NCBI GenBank assembly: GCA_964370715.1 | Contig: CAYJKJ010000015.1 | Span: 3,148 to 67,147 of the forward strand | Origin: CAYJAY01 sp964370715 | Lineage (GTDB): Bacteria; Bacillota; Clostridia; Oscillospirales; Ruminococcaceae | Length of the DNA stretch: 64,000 nt | Direction of reading: 5' to 3' | Shown here: one piece after another, positions 6,102-14,797 of the stretch | How positions within the stretch are numbered: position 1 is the stretch's first letter | Layout of the letters: every line of letters starts with the position of its first letter | Notes under the pieces: generated by a model | Databases searched by the model: none | Seen by the model: the letters and a program-made list of their open reading frames with translations, nothing else | What the model was told of the DNA's origin: nothing | Program-made: the position numbers and the translations under genes

Positions 6102-9039
6102 AGTTAAAAACAATTTCCCTAACCTCATCAACCGTTATCTCATTTGATTTTTGATTGTTGGTCGTTTTTAGCATCGTATCATTGCTTTCGTAGTATCTAA
6201 AAAGCCCTGAAAACTCCGTTCCCGTGACGTAGTGGTAACCCGAAACTTCGTCGTAGTCTAAAAACAAAACCAACTCTTCGCCGGGGCGCACCGATTGAAG
6301 CCCCGATACTCCATGCTCTACAAGATCTGTCGATTTGTATTCCGTCGTATTTAATTCAAAATCGTCTCGGACTTGTTCCCTCGACAATAAATATTCATTC
6401 TGCGCCTTAAAGAACTCGTTTGCATTAATATAAGCGCCATTTATTTGAACCAAAAGCGGTTGAGAAAAATCACCCTTTAAAACCTCTTTTTCGGAAACCG
6501 TAACTATAGGAACAACTCCCCCTCCCCCTTCATGAACTATAGGGGTTATCTCGCTTACCGTGCCAATAACTATAACCTCTGCTTGCGGGGCAAGATCTTC
6601 TATATCCTCGTATAAAACCGCCGGTTCAATGATATAAGCAGAGCTATGCACTACCTCGCCCGTTTCGGGTGCAAAGCGATACCAATCTTGGTTTAAATAA
6701 AGAGCGGCAAAGCCGTCGGCTGTTATTTTATAGCCTATATCTATCCCGAAATTGGATTGGTCGTTTAGCGCCGGCCTTTCGCTTTGCGGAACTCTCGACG
6801 TTATAAATCCGTCAAAACTACTGTCGAGACCAAAGTTGAGTTCAAAGTTTGTGTCTCCCAAAAGCTCGCCGGTGTCAAAATATATTATTCCGTCTATCAT
6901 AACCATCGGGATTAGGTCGATTTGTGGCGGTTCAACCTCTGCTGTTGTTTCGCCTCCCGTTACAACGGGTTGATACTGCCCTATTGATAGGCTAAACCCT
7001 TGAACCTCATCACCTATTTCTTTTGTTATTAAGTCTGAGAACTCTGATATCTCGTCTATTGTAAAGTCTTGTTCGTTTACTTGGTTGATAAAGATAACTG
7101 TGCCGTCCTCGAACTGTTTCATAACCTCGATTATATCGTCGATATCGTTTGTCGCTACAGTTTTGTCATATATCTGTTCGGGAGTTTTAAGGGCGTTTGT
7201 TCCGCTTAAAAGTGTGAAAAATGTTTCACCGACTTGGTCTTTCCATATATATAGCTCCGCCCCTTTAAAGGTTGATATGCCTAAATTCCCCGAAAGTTCA
7301 TTCATTAAATTCGGAACAGAATAAACGCTGTATACAAAATCATAGAAATCCGCTTTTTGCTCCTCATTTTCAAAGAAAACGTTGTTTTCGTTTCGGTAGA
7401 ACGTTTTTGAACTGCTCGAACCCCTATCATCGGTTAGATTAAACGAAATACTGTCGGCGTTTTCGATAAGCGAAAACATAACGTCGGATTTTTTCTCGGT
7501 GTCCGAAAGGTCGTAGTTTGTTATTCCAATCAAAGCGCCCGCAACATCGTAGGTTCCAACGATGTCTTCGGCAGCCTTTAGGTTAACGGTTATGCGATAG
7601 GGTTGCTCCGCCGTATCTAGCGAAATCCCGTCATAAAAAACGCCTTCGTCAAAGTCAAACGCCGAAACGATGTTTACCACCGCCGAGTTATCGCCTATAT
7701 ATTTTGTTCTGTTACTCCAAGCTTTTTCGATGTCAAACCCCAAAACAATACTGTTTAAAGCGTTTGTTATCTCGCTAATTTCGGTTTTAACGTAATAGCT
7801 ATAACTCGGCCTAACAAAGTTGTCGAGAAAAACTTCGGAAAAGTCACTGTTAAAGTTTATATCATATTTCGAGTTGTTCCCAAAATAAAGCGTTAATACG
7901 TTGTCTTTATCTCGTGTATCGCTTAAATCTTTTGACTTTTCGGTTTTTTCAACCTCGATTTGCCCGATAAATTCCAATAATTTTTCCGTTTGAGACGAAT
8001 TTAAATCTACCTCGACTCCGTTAAAATTAACTGCTGCCGACGTTATATCCGAAAGAAATTCTTCGGTAAGATGTATCGTTTCGGCGTCTACAAGTTTTAC
8101 CGTTTTAATGGGGTTAGATGTTAGCGAAAAGCCGACAAGCAAAACTGAAACAATCGCAACAACCGATATAATTACCATCGGTTTTTTGTATCGCAATATT
8201 ACTTTAACCCTGCTTTTTGTGTCGCTTTCGGAAAACGCAAGGGGAGTTAGCGAGGGGAATTTTTTTTCGGTAGAAAACCTTAAGAGGGAACTTGAATACT
8301 CTGCTCTTGTAGCTTTGTCGAGCGTTTTTATAACCGCCATATCACACGATATCTCCATATCCTTTGCGGAAAGTCGAAACGAAAGCCACACAAGCGGATT
8401 GTACCAATGGAGCGCAAGCGCAAGAAATGCAAGCGCCCTTGTTATATGGTCAAGGCGTTTTATGTGGTGTTTTTCGTGGGCGATTATATATTCTCTTTCA
8501 TCTTCCGAAAGCGAGGACGGAAGAAAAATTCTCGGCCGAAAAAAACCCGACACAAACGGAGAGGGGATGCCGTCTGCAAGAAATATGTTGTCTTTAAGAT
8601 GCAACGCCCCAACAAGGTTTTTGCGAAGTTTTAGATAGCTTATCAAGCCACAAATCGCAATAACTGCAACGCCTATTACCCAAACAAGCGCTAAAATATA
8701 CGTTATTATCTGCAAGGGATTTACCGAAGCTCCGACTACGGGTGCCGGTAGCATTGGGTTTATCGTTACGTCAACCGCTTCAAGCCCGCTTGTTATCTCG
8801 GGAACGGTTTGATACAAGATTTCGGGTGGCACCGGTTGGGGATCAATCGGCAATATGCTCAAAACGCTTTCAAAGCTAAATGGGCAAAGCAGCCGGAAAA
8901 GCACCACCGCCCACAAGGCATAGGAAAAAATCTTCGGAGCTTTTAAAAGCAAAAGCCTTACAATTAAAACGGCAACGATAACAAAACTTGACGTTACGCT
9001 CATATTTAAAAACGTTAGAAAAATATTTTCAAGAGTCAT
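6097..9039 (-). CDS. BlaR1-like M56 metallopeptidase with large extracellular domain
   Basis: Membrane signal transducer of the BlaR1/MecR1 type, 980 residues. The N-terminal part has membrane helices (about 7-32, 40-55, 108-135), the conserved segment around FVSGFFRPRIFLP (162-174) and the zinc site HEKHH (188-192), the HExxH motif of peptidase family M56. A last helix at about 282-306 is followed by about 670 extracellular residues. Unlike BlaR1 and MecR1 there is no penicillin-binding SxxK/SxN/KTG domain, so the ligand is unknown. The gene lies 17 bp after the BlaI-type repressor, the standard pair in which the activated peptidase leads to repressor cleavage. Function by family; signal inferred to be non-beta-lactam. 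Confidence 0.85.
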   Translation of the reverse strand: MTLENIFLTFLNMSVTSSFVIVAVLIVRLLLLKAPKIFSYALWAVVLFRLLCPFSFESVLSILPIDPQPVPPEILYQTVPEITSGLEAVDVTINPMLPAPVVGASVNPLQIITYILALVWVIGVAVIAICGLISYLKLRKNLVGALHLKDNIFLADGIPSPFVSGFFRPRIFLPSSLSEDEREYIIAHEKHHIKRLDHITRALAFLALALHWYNPLVWLSFRLSAKDMEISCDMAVIKTLDKATRAEYSSSLLRFSTEKKFPSLTPLAFSESDTKSRVKVILRYKKPMVIISVVAIVSVLLVGFSLTSNPIKTVKLVDAETIHLTEEFLSDITSAAVNFNGVEVDLNSSQTEKLLEFIGQIEVEKTEKSKDLSDTRDKDNVLTLYFGNNSKYDINFNSDFSEVFLDNFVRPSYSYYVKTEISEITNALNSIVLGFDIEKAWSNRTKYIGDNSAVVNIVSAFDFDEGVFYDGISLDTAEQPYRITVNLKAAEDIVGTYDVAGALIGITNYDLSDTEKKSDVMFSLIENADSISFNLTDDRGSSSSKTFYRNENNVFFENEEQKADFYDFVYSVYSVPNLMNELSGNLGISTFKGAELYIWKDQVGETFFTLLSGTNALKTPEQIYDKTVATNDIDDIIEVMKQFEDGTVIFINQVNEQDFTIDEISEFSDLITKEIGDEVQGFSLSIGQYQPVVTGGETTAEVEPPQIDLIPMVMIDGIIYFDTGELLGDTNFELNFGLDSSFDGFITSRVPQSERPALNDQSNFGIDIGYKITADGFAALYLNQDWYRFAPETGEVVHSSAYIIEPAVLYEDIEDLAPQAEVIVIGTVSEITPIVHEGGGGVVPIVTVSEKEVLKGDFSQPLLVQINGAYINANEFFKAQNEYLLSREQVRDDFELNTTEYKSTDLVEHGVSGLQSVRPGEELVLFLDYDEVSGYHYVTGTEFSGLFRYYESNDTMLKTTNNQKSNEITVDEVREIVFNS

Positions 9040-9056
9040 TTTTTACACTCCTTTTT

Positions 9057-9428
9057 TCAATCAATTGTGTTGTTTTTATAACTATCGATTAAATTTTGAA
9101 TTTCGTTTATCTCATTTTCCGAAAGACGTTTTCCTTGCGAAAATGCCGCAAGGAATTTCGGAAGCGACCCCGAAAAAGTCTCGTCTATAAACGCTTCACT
9201 TTGGTGTGTAATGAATTCCTCTTTTGACACAATGGAACTAACCTTTCCGTTTTCATTTTTAAAAAGCTCTCGTTCACAAAGCCTTTTTAACACTGTATAT
9301 GTAGTCGATTTTTTCCAATCAAGTTCAAGGTTTGCGAGTTTTACAAGTTCCCCCGAAGACAACGGTTCGTTGTCCCAGATTAAATCGGAAAATCTTGCCT
9401 CTATCTCGCCTAAACGATATTCCGCCAT
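9057..9428 (-). CDS. BlaI/MecI-family transcriptional repressor
   Basis: 123-residue winged-helix protein of the BlaI/MecI/CopY family, normal length. The N-terminal half (LGEIEARFSDLIWDNEPLSSGEL, read with the following KSTTYTVLKRLCE) is the DNA-binding domain; the C-terminal half is the dimerisation and cleavage region. It is first in an operon with the M56 peptidase. Two inverted repeats with GGTCTA/GTCTAC half-sites overlap its promoter, so it very likely represses its own operon and is relieved by the peptidase. Family assignment is firm; target genes beyond its own operon are unknown. Confidence 0.9.
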   Translation of the reverse strand: MAEYRLGEIEARFSDLIWDNEPLSSGELVKLANLELDWKKSTTYTVLKRLCERELFKNENGKVSSIVSKEEFITHQSEAFIDETFSGSLPKFLAAFSQGKRLSENEINEIQNLIDSYKNNTID

Positions 9429-9458
9429 TTTACCCTCCGTTGTAGTTTAGTTGGTTTT

Positions 9459-9505
9459 GGTCTACTGTCAATAGACCGTTTTAATAAGTCTACCACAAGT
9501 AGACC
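9459..9505 (-). promoter_or_regulatory. Paired operators of the BlaI-type repressor
   Basis: Two similar dyads: GGTCTA-N7-TAGACC (9459-9477) and GTCTAC-N5-GTAGAC plus C (9488-9505), with centres about 28 bp apart, close to three helical turns. The upstream one overlaps the -10 box, the other covers the start of the transcript. The GTCTAC half-site keeps the TAC/GTA core seen in BlaI/MecI operators. Confidence 0.8.
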
Positions 9506-9516
9506 GACGTGTCAAC
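9487..9516 (-). promoter_or_regulatory. Promoter of the BlaI/BlaR1-like operon
   Basis: On the minus strand TTGACA (9516-9511) and TAGACT (9492-9487) are spaced by 17 bp, a good sigma-A promoter. The -10 box is embedded in the operator at 9488-9505. Confidence 0.75.
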
Positions 9517-9618
9517 GGTTATACTAACTTTGGCTAAAAAAGGAACGGAATATCGAGCTTGGAACGTTGATAAATGGGATTAAAATAAGGATTTGTGTTT
9601 TTTTATTGCTACAACCAA

Positions 9619-10500
9619 CTACCGATCTCCAAGATCAATCATAAGATTTTCTTTTATTGCGCCATTTTCGGTTATCCATTGGTCAATCGATTTTGCATCG
9701 TCTGAAAAAAGAAATGTTGAACATTCGTCCGGATTAAGCCCCATAAGAGTAAGGTCTTCACTGCGCTCTTTAAGGTAAATACCTGCGGTTAGCTTTGCAT
9801 ATTTAAGATTTATTTCTTCTAACACAACTTCGTATTCTTGTTCCGTGACTTCTCCAATCTTCGGATATTCAGCGCTTATCTCTTGTAAATACAAGAAATG
9901 AAAATACCAACTGTTTTCTCTGTATTCTTTGCCGGTTAAATCGCTGTAATATACATGATATTCATCGTCTTCGCCCGCAAGATAGCTTTCGTAGCTTTTT
10001 TGCTGATCATTCCATGATATATCTGTTGTAGAAGTTACGCCAAAATCGCTTACCGTCCCCAGAGAATGCGCATAATTGACCGCACTTGTAAATGCTTCGG
10101 AGCTGTGAAACTCTTCGAGCGTTTTTGTTGGAATATAAAACCTATATATAATAGCGGCATCTGTTGAAAAAAATATAACATCGCGAGACACATTAGCGCT
10201 CTCAATCTCGCCTACTACCTGCGCCAAATCTATTTCGTAATACTCCGCCATCTCATCATATCGAACATCGAAATAAGGAGCATTTTTCACATCAAATATG
10301 CGCTCTACCGAAAAAAATTCCTCATAACTTAACGGTGTCGGGGTTGGCGTCAAAGAGGGTATTGGGGCAGGTGTCGTTTCCTTTATTTCCTCCTCGGCAG
10401 GTTCCGGCTTTGGTATAATTGTAGTATATTCGGGGTTATAACAAGATGTTAGCAATAGGGAGATTAAGCATAATAAAACAATTATTGTTTTGTTTAGCAT
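9619..10500 (-). CDS. Predicted lipoprotein of unknown function
   Basis: Signal peptide with lipobox LTSC (Cys20), then a Pro/Glu/Thr-rich spacer (residues about 25-58) and a globular domain of about 235 residues rich in acidic and aromatic residues. No family recognised. It follows another lipoprotein gene by 49 bp in the same direction and may be cotranscribed with it. Predicted to be anchored on the outer face of the membrane. Confidence 0.75.
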   Translation of the reverse strand: MLNKTIIVLLCLISLLLTSCYNPEYTTIIPKPEPAEEEIKETTPAPIPSLTPTPTPLSYEEFFSVERIFDVKNAPYFDVRYDEMAEYYEIDLAQVVGEIESANVSRDVIFFSTDAAIIYRFYIPTKTLEEFHSSEAFTSAVNYAHSLGTVSDFGVTSTTDISWNDQQKSYESYLAGEDDEYHVYYSDLTGKEYRENSWYFHFLYLQEISAEYPKIGEVTEQEYEVVLEEINLKYAKLTAGIYLKERSEDLTLMGLNPDECSTFLFSDDAKSIDQWITENGAIKENLMIDLGDR

Positions 10501-10549
10501 ATAAATTACCCTCCTAAATTTATAGATGATTATGAGTAAGGCTTTTTAA

Positions 10550-11698
10550 TCATTGTTGTTTTTCAAAGCTAAAAACTACAATTATATCTTTTCCGGCGTC
10601 TTTTAAAGTTCGGTCGCTATATCGATATGCAACTTGCCCTAATTCGTGATTAACGGCAAACCGCCCGTTATGATGAAATCTTCTTGCCCCCTCGTAGAGT
10701 TCGTTGTTTTCATTTGAGTTAAAGATAATCTCGTTTTTATATAGGTCATATACAAATACTTCGTCTACTGTACCATAAACAAGAAATCGTCCATCTACAA
10801 TATGATTTTCGGTGAAAGCTCCGTTTAATGATAAAATTTCTTTGTCTAAAGAAGTGTCTATAACATTAATACTTTCACTTCGGAATAAATAGGCAAGCAC
10901 TCCGTTATTATAATCAACAAACATCGGAATTAAATCTATTTTTCTTTCAAAGATAGATTTCTCGGTTAGAAAGTCAATAACCGTAATTTTATATTCATCT
11001 TCGCTTTTCCTTACCTCAACAACTTTGTTATCGTCGCTCAAAGCAGGTCGAGAGGAGAAGGTTAAAACATCTTTTGCGTTATATGCGACTTGTTCTTTTG
11101 TGAGATCAAAAATTATCAAGTCTTGGGACATTCCTAATTTTGTTCCGTTGTCGGAAAAAATTGTTTCGTCACCCTCTTCTTGTTCATACCACGCAAGATA
11201 GTTTCCGGACAAGCTAAGCGAAAGCCCCATTCTTTTGCCTTGCGAATCAACAGAGTATATTATGGTTTCTTCTGCAGTATCTAAGTTTCGTTTAATCAAA
11301 TAGGTATGGTCGTCTTTTAAATCCAAACTATGGTTTGCATAATATATATAGCCGTTATAGATTTGCGGATTTTTAGCAAAAATATCAATCTCTCGCTCTG
11401 TTTCGGTTTCCATATTATACAAAATAGTTTTTGCGTTAATTTCATCATTATAATTTTCTGTGTTTAATGCTAAAATTTCATCACCAAAGACGGAAGGCGC
11501 TACATAGTAACGGTTAATAGAGGTTTCATATTCGTTCATGTTTAACACATAGTTGTCATAATCGCCGCTAACGTTTGAACTTTCCGTTTTTGGCGAAGGC
11601 GCATCGGATTCTGTTGGTGTCGTGACATCATCATTGTGGCAAGAAAAAAGGAAAACAAAACATAAGAGCATAACTGCAAGAATATTTAACTTTTTCAT
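10550..11698 (-). CDS. Lipoprotein with beta-propeller-like repeats
   Basis: Lipobox LFSC (Cys20) and a Thr/Ser/Pro spacer are followed by about 330 residues made of recurring short strands of the form 'x-NGYIYYAN', 'SGNYLAWYEQ', 'DGRFLVYGT', 'NGRFAVNHE'. This is the pattern of TolB/YncE-type beta-propellers, so a six- or seven-bladed fold is likely. Such surface propellers usually bind ligands or partner proteins; no catalytic motif is visible. The ATG is preceded by GGAGGATTCT. It is the first gene of a probable two-lipoprotein operon. Confidence 0.75.
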   Translation of the reverse strand: MKKLNILAVMLLCFVFLFSCHNDDVTTPTESDAPSPKTESSNVSGDYDNYVLNMNEYETSINRYYVAPSVFGDEILALNTENYNDEINAKTILYNMETETEREIDIFAKNPQIYNGYIYYANHSLDLKDDHTYLIKRNLDTAEETIIYSVDSQGKRMGLSLSLSGNYLAWYEQEEGDETIFSDNGTKLGMSQDLIIFDLTKEQVAYNAKDVLTFSSRPALSDDNKVVEVRKSEDEYKITVIDFLTEKSIFERKIDLIPMFVDYNNGVLAYLFRSESINVIDTSLDKEILSLNGAFTENHIVDGRFLVYGTVDEVFVYDLYKNEIIFNSNENNELYEGARRFHHNGRFAVNHELGQVAYRYSDRTLKDAGKDIIVVFSFEKQQ

Positions 11699-11834
11699 AG
11701 AATCCTCCGTATGGTTTAGTATTACATTATAGATTACAATAGTCTAAAATAATTGTAGAAGATTTTATTAAAAAAATCAATTAGAAACATTTATCTACAC
11801 AATAATTAACATTTTATTAACAATATCATCACTA

Positions 11835-11863
11835 TTGACACGGCTTTATAAATACTATATATT
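11835..11863 (+). promoter_or_regulatory. Promoter of the 126-aa protein gene
   Basis: TTGACA (11835-11840) and TATATT (11858-11863) are spaced by 17 bp, 41 bp before the start codon. Confidence 0.65.
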
Positions 11864-11903
11864 ATAAAAAGTCTCAACAATAAAAATAAGTGGAGGAAAA
11901 AAG

Positions 11904-12284
11904 ATGGCATTTTTGAACATGAAAAAGGTAACATTCAAAAACGAATACACGATGGAGGAACTTTTCGAAGCGATTAAAGACACAGAATTTCCGCTTGGAA
12001 AACCCATTCTTGCGAAGCATGGAGCATCAAAACTTATTGTTTTTGCACCGATTAACAAGGACACACAGATGGTTATAGGGCCTGCAAAAATGGGCGATAA
12101 AATCAATGCATATCGTGTTATGATATTGCCGGAAGTGGGGCTTGATAATCTTATAATAAGCACTGTTATAGATGTTGTAACAGATCAATGGGTTTTTGTT
12201 ATTAACCAGCTTGGTAAAAACGTTAAGGAATATAAAAAGTGTGTTGACACTATAGCAGACCAACTTCAAAATTCGGGGCTGTAA
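11904..12284 (+). CDS. Small orphan protein of unknown function
   Basis: 126 residues, ATG after a strong GGAGG. It has no signal peptide or membrane segment. The sequence alternates charged helices and short hydrophobic strands (KLIVFAPI, QWVFVINQLG). No family recognised. It stands alone between its own promoter (11835-11863) and its own strong terminator (12317-12357), so it is a monocistronic unit; its neat expression signals suggest it is well expressed. Confidence 0.75.
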   Translation: MAFLNMKKVTFKNEYTMEELFEAIKDTEFPLGKPILAKHGASKLIVFAPINKDTQMVIGPAKMGDKINAYRVMILPEVGLDNLIISTVIDVVTDQWVFVINQLGKNVKEYKKCVDTIADQLQNSGL

Positions 12285-12316
12285 ATTTTTAAACATCAGA
12301 ATAATAACTAGATAAA

Positions 12317-12357
12317 AAACACTGCTACTAAACGCCCAATTTAGTAGCAGTGTTTTT
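12317..12357 (+). terminator. Intrinsic terminator after the 126-aa gene
   Basis: A perfect 16-bp stem (12317-12332 and 12340-12355) with a 7-nt loop and a following T run. Confidence 0.85.
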
Positions 12358-12379
12358 ATGTTTGTTCAACTGTGGTAAA

Positions 12380-12863
12380 GATAAGTTAGATTAAGATGAA
12401 ATCCTAGATATTTAGAAATACTGCGTTTTTTGTGCCAACGGCACAAAATGGCGAGCAAAGCTCGACAAGCAGTATTTCGATAATCTTCACCTCAGGTGAA
12501 GATAAGTTAGATTAAGATGAAATCCTAGATATTTAGAAATACTGCGTTTTTTGTGCCAACGGCACAAAATGGCGAGCAAAGCTCGACAAGCAGTATTTCG
12601 ATAATCTTCACCTCAGGTGAAGATTAGTTAGATTAAGATGAAATCTTAGATATTTAGAAATACTGCGTTTTTTGTGCCAACGGCACAAAATGGCGAGCAA
12701 AGCTCGACAAGCAGTATTTCGATAATCTTCACCTCAGGTGAAGATTAGTTAGATTAAGATGAAATCTTAGATATTTAGAAATACTGCGTTTTTTGTGCCA
12801 ACGGCACAAAATGGCGAGCAAAGCTCGACAAGCAGTATTTCGATAATCTTCACCTCAGGTGAA
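12380..12863. repeat. Tandem array of four 121-bp palindromic units
   Basis: Four nearly identical units start at 12380, 12501, 12622 and 12743. Each holds a 64-bp core (first at 12415-12478) closed by GAAATACTGC and GCAGTATTTC, enclosing two hairpins: TTTGTGCC-AAC-GGCACAAA and CGAGC-AAA-GCTCG. Units are separated by the near-palindrome ATCTTCACCT-C-AGGTGAAGAT (first complete copy 12483-12503). Differences between units are few (for example CCTAGA or CTTAGA). No ORF with a ribosome site is present. Related single cores lie at 14595-14658 and 24030-24094. Confidence 0.9.
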
Positions 12864-13716
12864 GATTTATGTAGTGCATAATCAACCCTTGAGTTCCAAG
12901 ATCTCCGAAGCCTTTTTGCTCAAGTTCGGAATAGTTTTTTAGCGTTGTGTTTAAAACATCAAGCCCCAGACCCTCGGACCCTGATTGTGCTATCTTTAAA
13001 TCTTTAATGAAATGTTTGATAAAGAACCCCGGGTCGAAATCGTCGTTAATAAGTTTTGGAACAACAGCGTTCATCTGATTGCTTCCGGCGGCTCCCGTTG
13101 ATATGGCTTTCAAAAGCATCTGCCAATCTATTTCGTGGGCTTTAGCATAGGAAAGCGCCTCGCAAAGCCCGCTTATTGTGCCGGCTATTACTATTTGGTT
13201 ACACATTTTTGTGTGTTGTCCGCTTCCGGCTTTTCCGCAATAGCTAATGTTTTGCCCAATCGCTTTGTATATCGGCAAAAATTCGTCGAAAGCTTGTTGA
13301 TCGCCACCCACTAATATGGCTAAAGTTCCGTTTTTTGCGCCAACATCACCACCCGTTACAGGGGCATCCATAGCTTTAAGCTGTTTAGCGGTTGCGTGGT
13401 CGTATATCTCTTTGGCTAAATCGGGGCTACTTGTTGTAAGGTCGATTATGTATGCGCCATTGGCGGCGTTTTCAATTATTCCGTTTTCTCCAAAGTAGAC
13501 CTCTTTTACATCGCTAGGATAGCCAACGATGGTCATGATAGCTTGAGCGCCAACGCAACATTCTTTAACGCTGTTTTTCCAAACCGCTCCTTCTTCAATA
13601 ACATCGAGAACTTTTTCTTTTGTTCTGGTGAAAATCTGCACCTCGTGGCCGTTTTTCATAAGGTTTCGAACCATCGATTTCCCCATTATTCCAACGCCGA
13701 TAAATCCAATTTTCAT
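12850..13716 (-). CDS. NAD(P)-dependent beta-hydroxyacid dehydrogenase
   Basis: 288-residue member of the 3-hydroxyisobutyrate/tartronate semialdehyde reductase family, normal length. Visible are the N-terminal Rossmann motif G-x-G-x-x-G (GFIGVGIMGKSM), DLTTSSP, the substrate-binding signature DAPVTGGDVGA, and the catalytic-Lys region GSGQHTKMCNQ. It would reduce or oxidise a small beta-hydroxyacid semialdehyde in the cytosol; the exact substrate cannot be told. ATG follows AAAAGGAG. Its stop codon (12850-12852) lies inside the last hairpin of the repeat array, so the final residues are encoded by repeat DNA. Confidence 0.85.
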   Translation of the reverse strand: MKIGFIGVGIMGKSMVRNLMKNGHEVQIFTRTKEKVLDVIEEGAVWKNSVKECCVGAQAIMTIVGYPSDVKEVYFGENGIIENAANGAYIIDLTTSSPDLAKEIYDHATAKQLKAMDAPVTGGDVGAKNGTLAILVGGDQQAFDEFLPIYKAIGQNISYCGKAGSGQHTKMCNQIVIAGTISGLCEALSYAKAHEIDWQMLLKAISTGAAGSNQMNAVVPKLINDDFDPGFFIKHFIKDLKIAQSGSEGLGLDVLNTTLKNYSELEQKGFGDLGTQGLIMHYINLHLR

Positions 13717-13760
13717 ATAGATATACTCCTTTTAATTGTAATTTGATTTTTTATAATAAC

Positions 13761-14429
13761 TTAAAACTTAAAGATGGTAGCGGGGGATTTGCTTTCTAAA
13801 AGCTTTCTGTCTTTGATATAGTATCCGTTTTTTTTCTTTTCCAATGCTCCAACAACCAGTAGTTTTTTAAGGTTTCTAAGGGTGTTTCGATAGCTTGAAC
13901 CGATGGCTTTTGCGGTGTTGGTCAACGTTTCGCAAAAAAAATCTTGCTTTGCGCTGTAGAGAATATAAGCGCAAAGGCGCTGTTCTCCGGAATATAGAGT
14001 TCTCAAAGCTCCGTTGTTCGACGATCTTAAAAGTTTATTTGCAAGCCCTTTTCCAACGTGGTTTAAAAAGCGGATATCGTTTTTAAGCACCGCTGAGTAG
14101 TATTCAAAAGGCAGGTCGATACAGCAAAACTCGGTTTCGGCTATCATCGAGCTGGTTGCGATATAGCTTTCCGACATAAGTTCAAGGTCGCCTATTATCT
14201 CTTCCGAGGAGCAGTAGGAGATTATAACATCCTCACCGTTTTCAGACGACAGGCAGATTTTAGCGTTACCGCTTAGAACAAACATTATGCTAGTTAACGG
14301 CTGTTGTTCCGAAATAATCCTCTCGCCCGGCTTGTATATACAAACACGAGCTTTTTTAAGGTCGATATCAACCACATTAAACCGTTTTAAAAACTCTATA
14401 TGTTGTTTATCTATTTTTTGTTGTTTCAT
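13761..14429 (-). CDS. Crp/Fnr-family transcriptional regulator (YeiL-like)
   Basis: 222 residues: an N-terminal cyclic-nucleotide-binding-type beta-barrel (about 20-135) and a C-terminal winged helix (about 150-215, with the recognition helix around SSYRNTLRNLKKLL). No Cys cluster of the Fnr type is visible. It is divergent from the YdcZ-type exporter gene, a pairing often seen in Firmicutes. A TGACA-N2-TGTCA dyad at its promoter suggests autoregulation. The ligand is unknown. Confidence 0.8.
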   Translation of the reverse strand: MKQQKIDKQHIEFLKRFNVVDIDLKKARVCIYKPGERIISEQQPLTSIMFVLSGNAKICLSSENGEDVIISYCSSEEIIGDLELMSESYIATSSMIAETEFCCIDLPFEYYSAVLKNDIRFLNHVGKGLANKLLRSSNNGALRTLYSGEQRLCAYILYSAKQDFFCETLTNTAKAIGSSYRNTLRNLKKLLVVGALEKKKNGYYIKDRKLLESKSPATIFKF

Positions 14430-14500
14430 AATTTAAAACCATATTTCTTGTAATTGAAATTCGTTTTGGTAAAATTAAATAGGGCTTCCCTTATTTAACT

Positions 14501-14528
14501 ATTATAACACGTATGTGACATTTGTCAT
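14501..14528 (-). promoter_or_regulatory. Promoter of the Crp/Fnr regulator gene
   Basis: On the minus strand ATGACA (14528-14523) and TATAAT (14506-14501) are spaced by 16 bp; the -35 box is inside the dyad at 14513-14530. Confidence 0.55.
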
Positions 14529-14530
14529 AT
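14513..14530. promoter_or_regulatory. Crp/Fnr-type operator
   Basis: Near-perfect dyad AT(G/A)TGACA-TT-TGTCA(T/C)AT. The TGACA-N2-TGTCA layout is like the PrfA-type box of this superfamily. It lies between the regulator gene and the divergent exporter, and overlaps the regulator's -35 box. Confidence 0.6.
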
Positions 14531-14570
14531 CTGTTTTGTTAAAAAACCTTTAAAATTAATAACATAACAG

Positions 14571-14770
14571 CTCCGCCTTTGGGGCGGAGTTTTGGAAATG
14601 CTACTTGTCGAACTTCGCTCGCCATTTTGCGCCATCGGCGCAAAAACCGCAGTATTTCTAAAGATCGAAGCTTCATTGCGCATCTGCTTTTGGCAGGCGC
14701 ATTTAGATTTTAAGACGCTGTGGCAAAGCCACATGGCGGATTATTTGAAAGAGCTCCACCGAAGGTGGAG
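14571..14770. repeat. Single copy of the palindromic repeat family (inverted)
   Basis: Core 14595-14658, in opposite orientation to the array at 12.4 kb: GAAATGCT and AGTATTTC close it, with TTTTGCGCC-ATC-GGCGCAAAA inside. It is flanked by CTCCGCC-N5-GGCGGAG (14571-14589) and CTCCACC-GAA-GGTGGAG (14754-14770). Between core and right flank is a further perfect hairpin, TGTGGC-AAA-GCCACA (about 14720-14734). It ends 27 bp before the exporter gene. Confidence 0.75.
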
Positions 14771-14797
14771 ATTATATAATAAGGAATGGTTAAAACA

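Noticed and set aside
5776..6154. Open frames over the region after the 261-aa lipoprotein gene
   Set aside because: They consist of translated heptamers and palindromes with no ribosome site; the region is better described as repeats.
6097..9428. Beta-lactam resistance regulator pair (true BlaR1/BlaI)
   Set aside because: No penicillin-binding sensor domain and no beta-lactamase or PBP2a-type gene is next to it; only the regulatory architecture is shared.
12380..12863. CRISPR array
   Set aside because: The repeated unit is 121 bp with no unique spacers, contains nested palindromes, and no cas genes are nearby.
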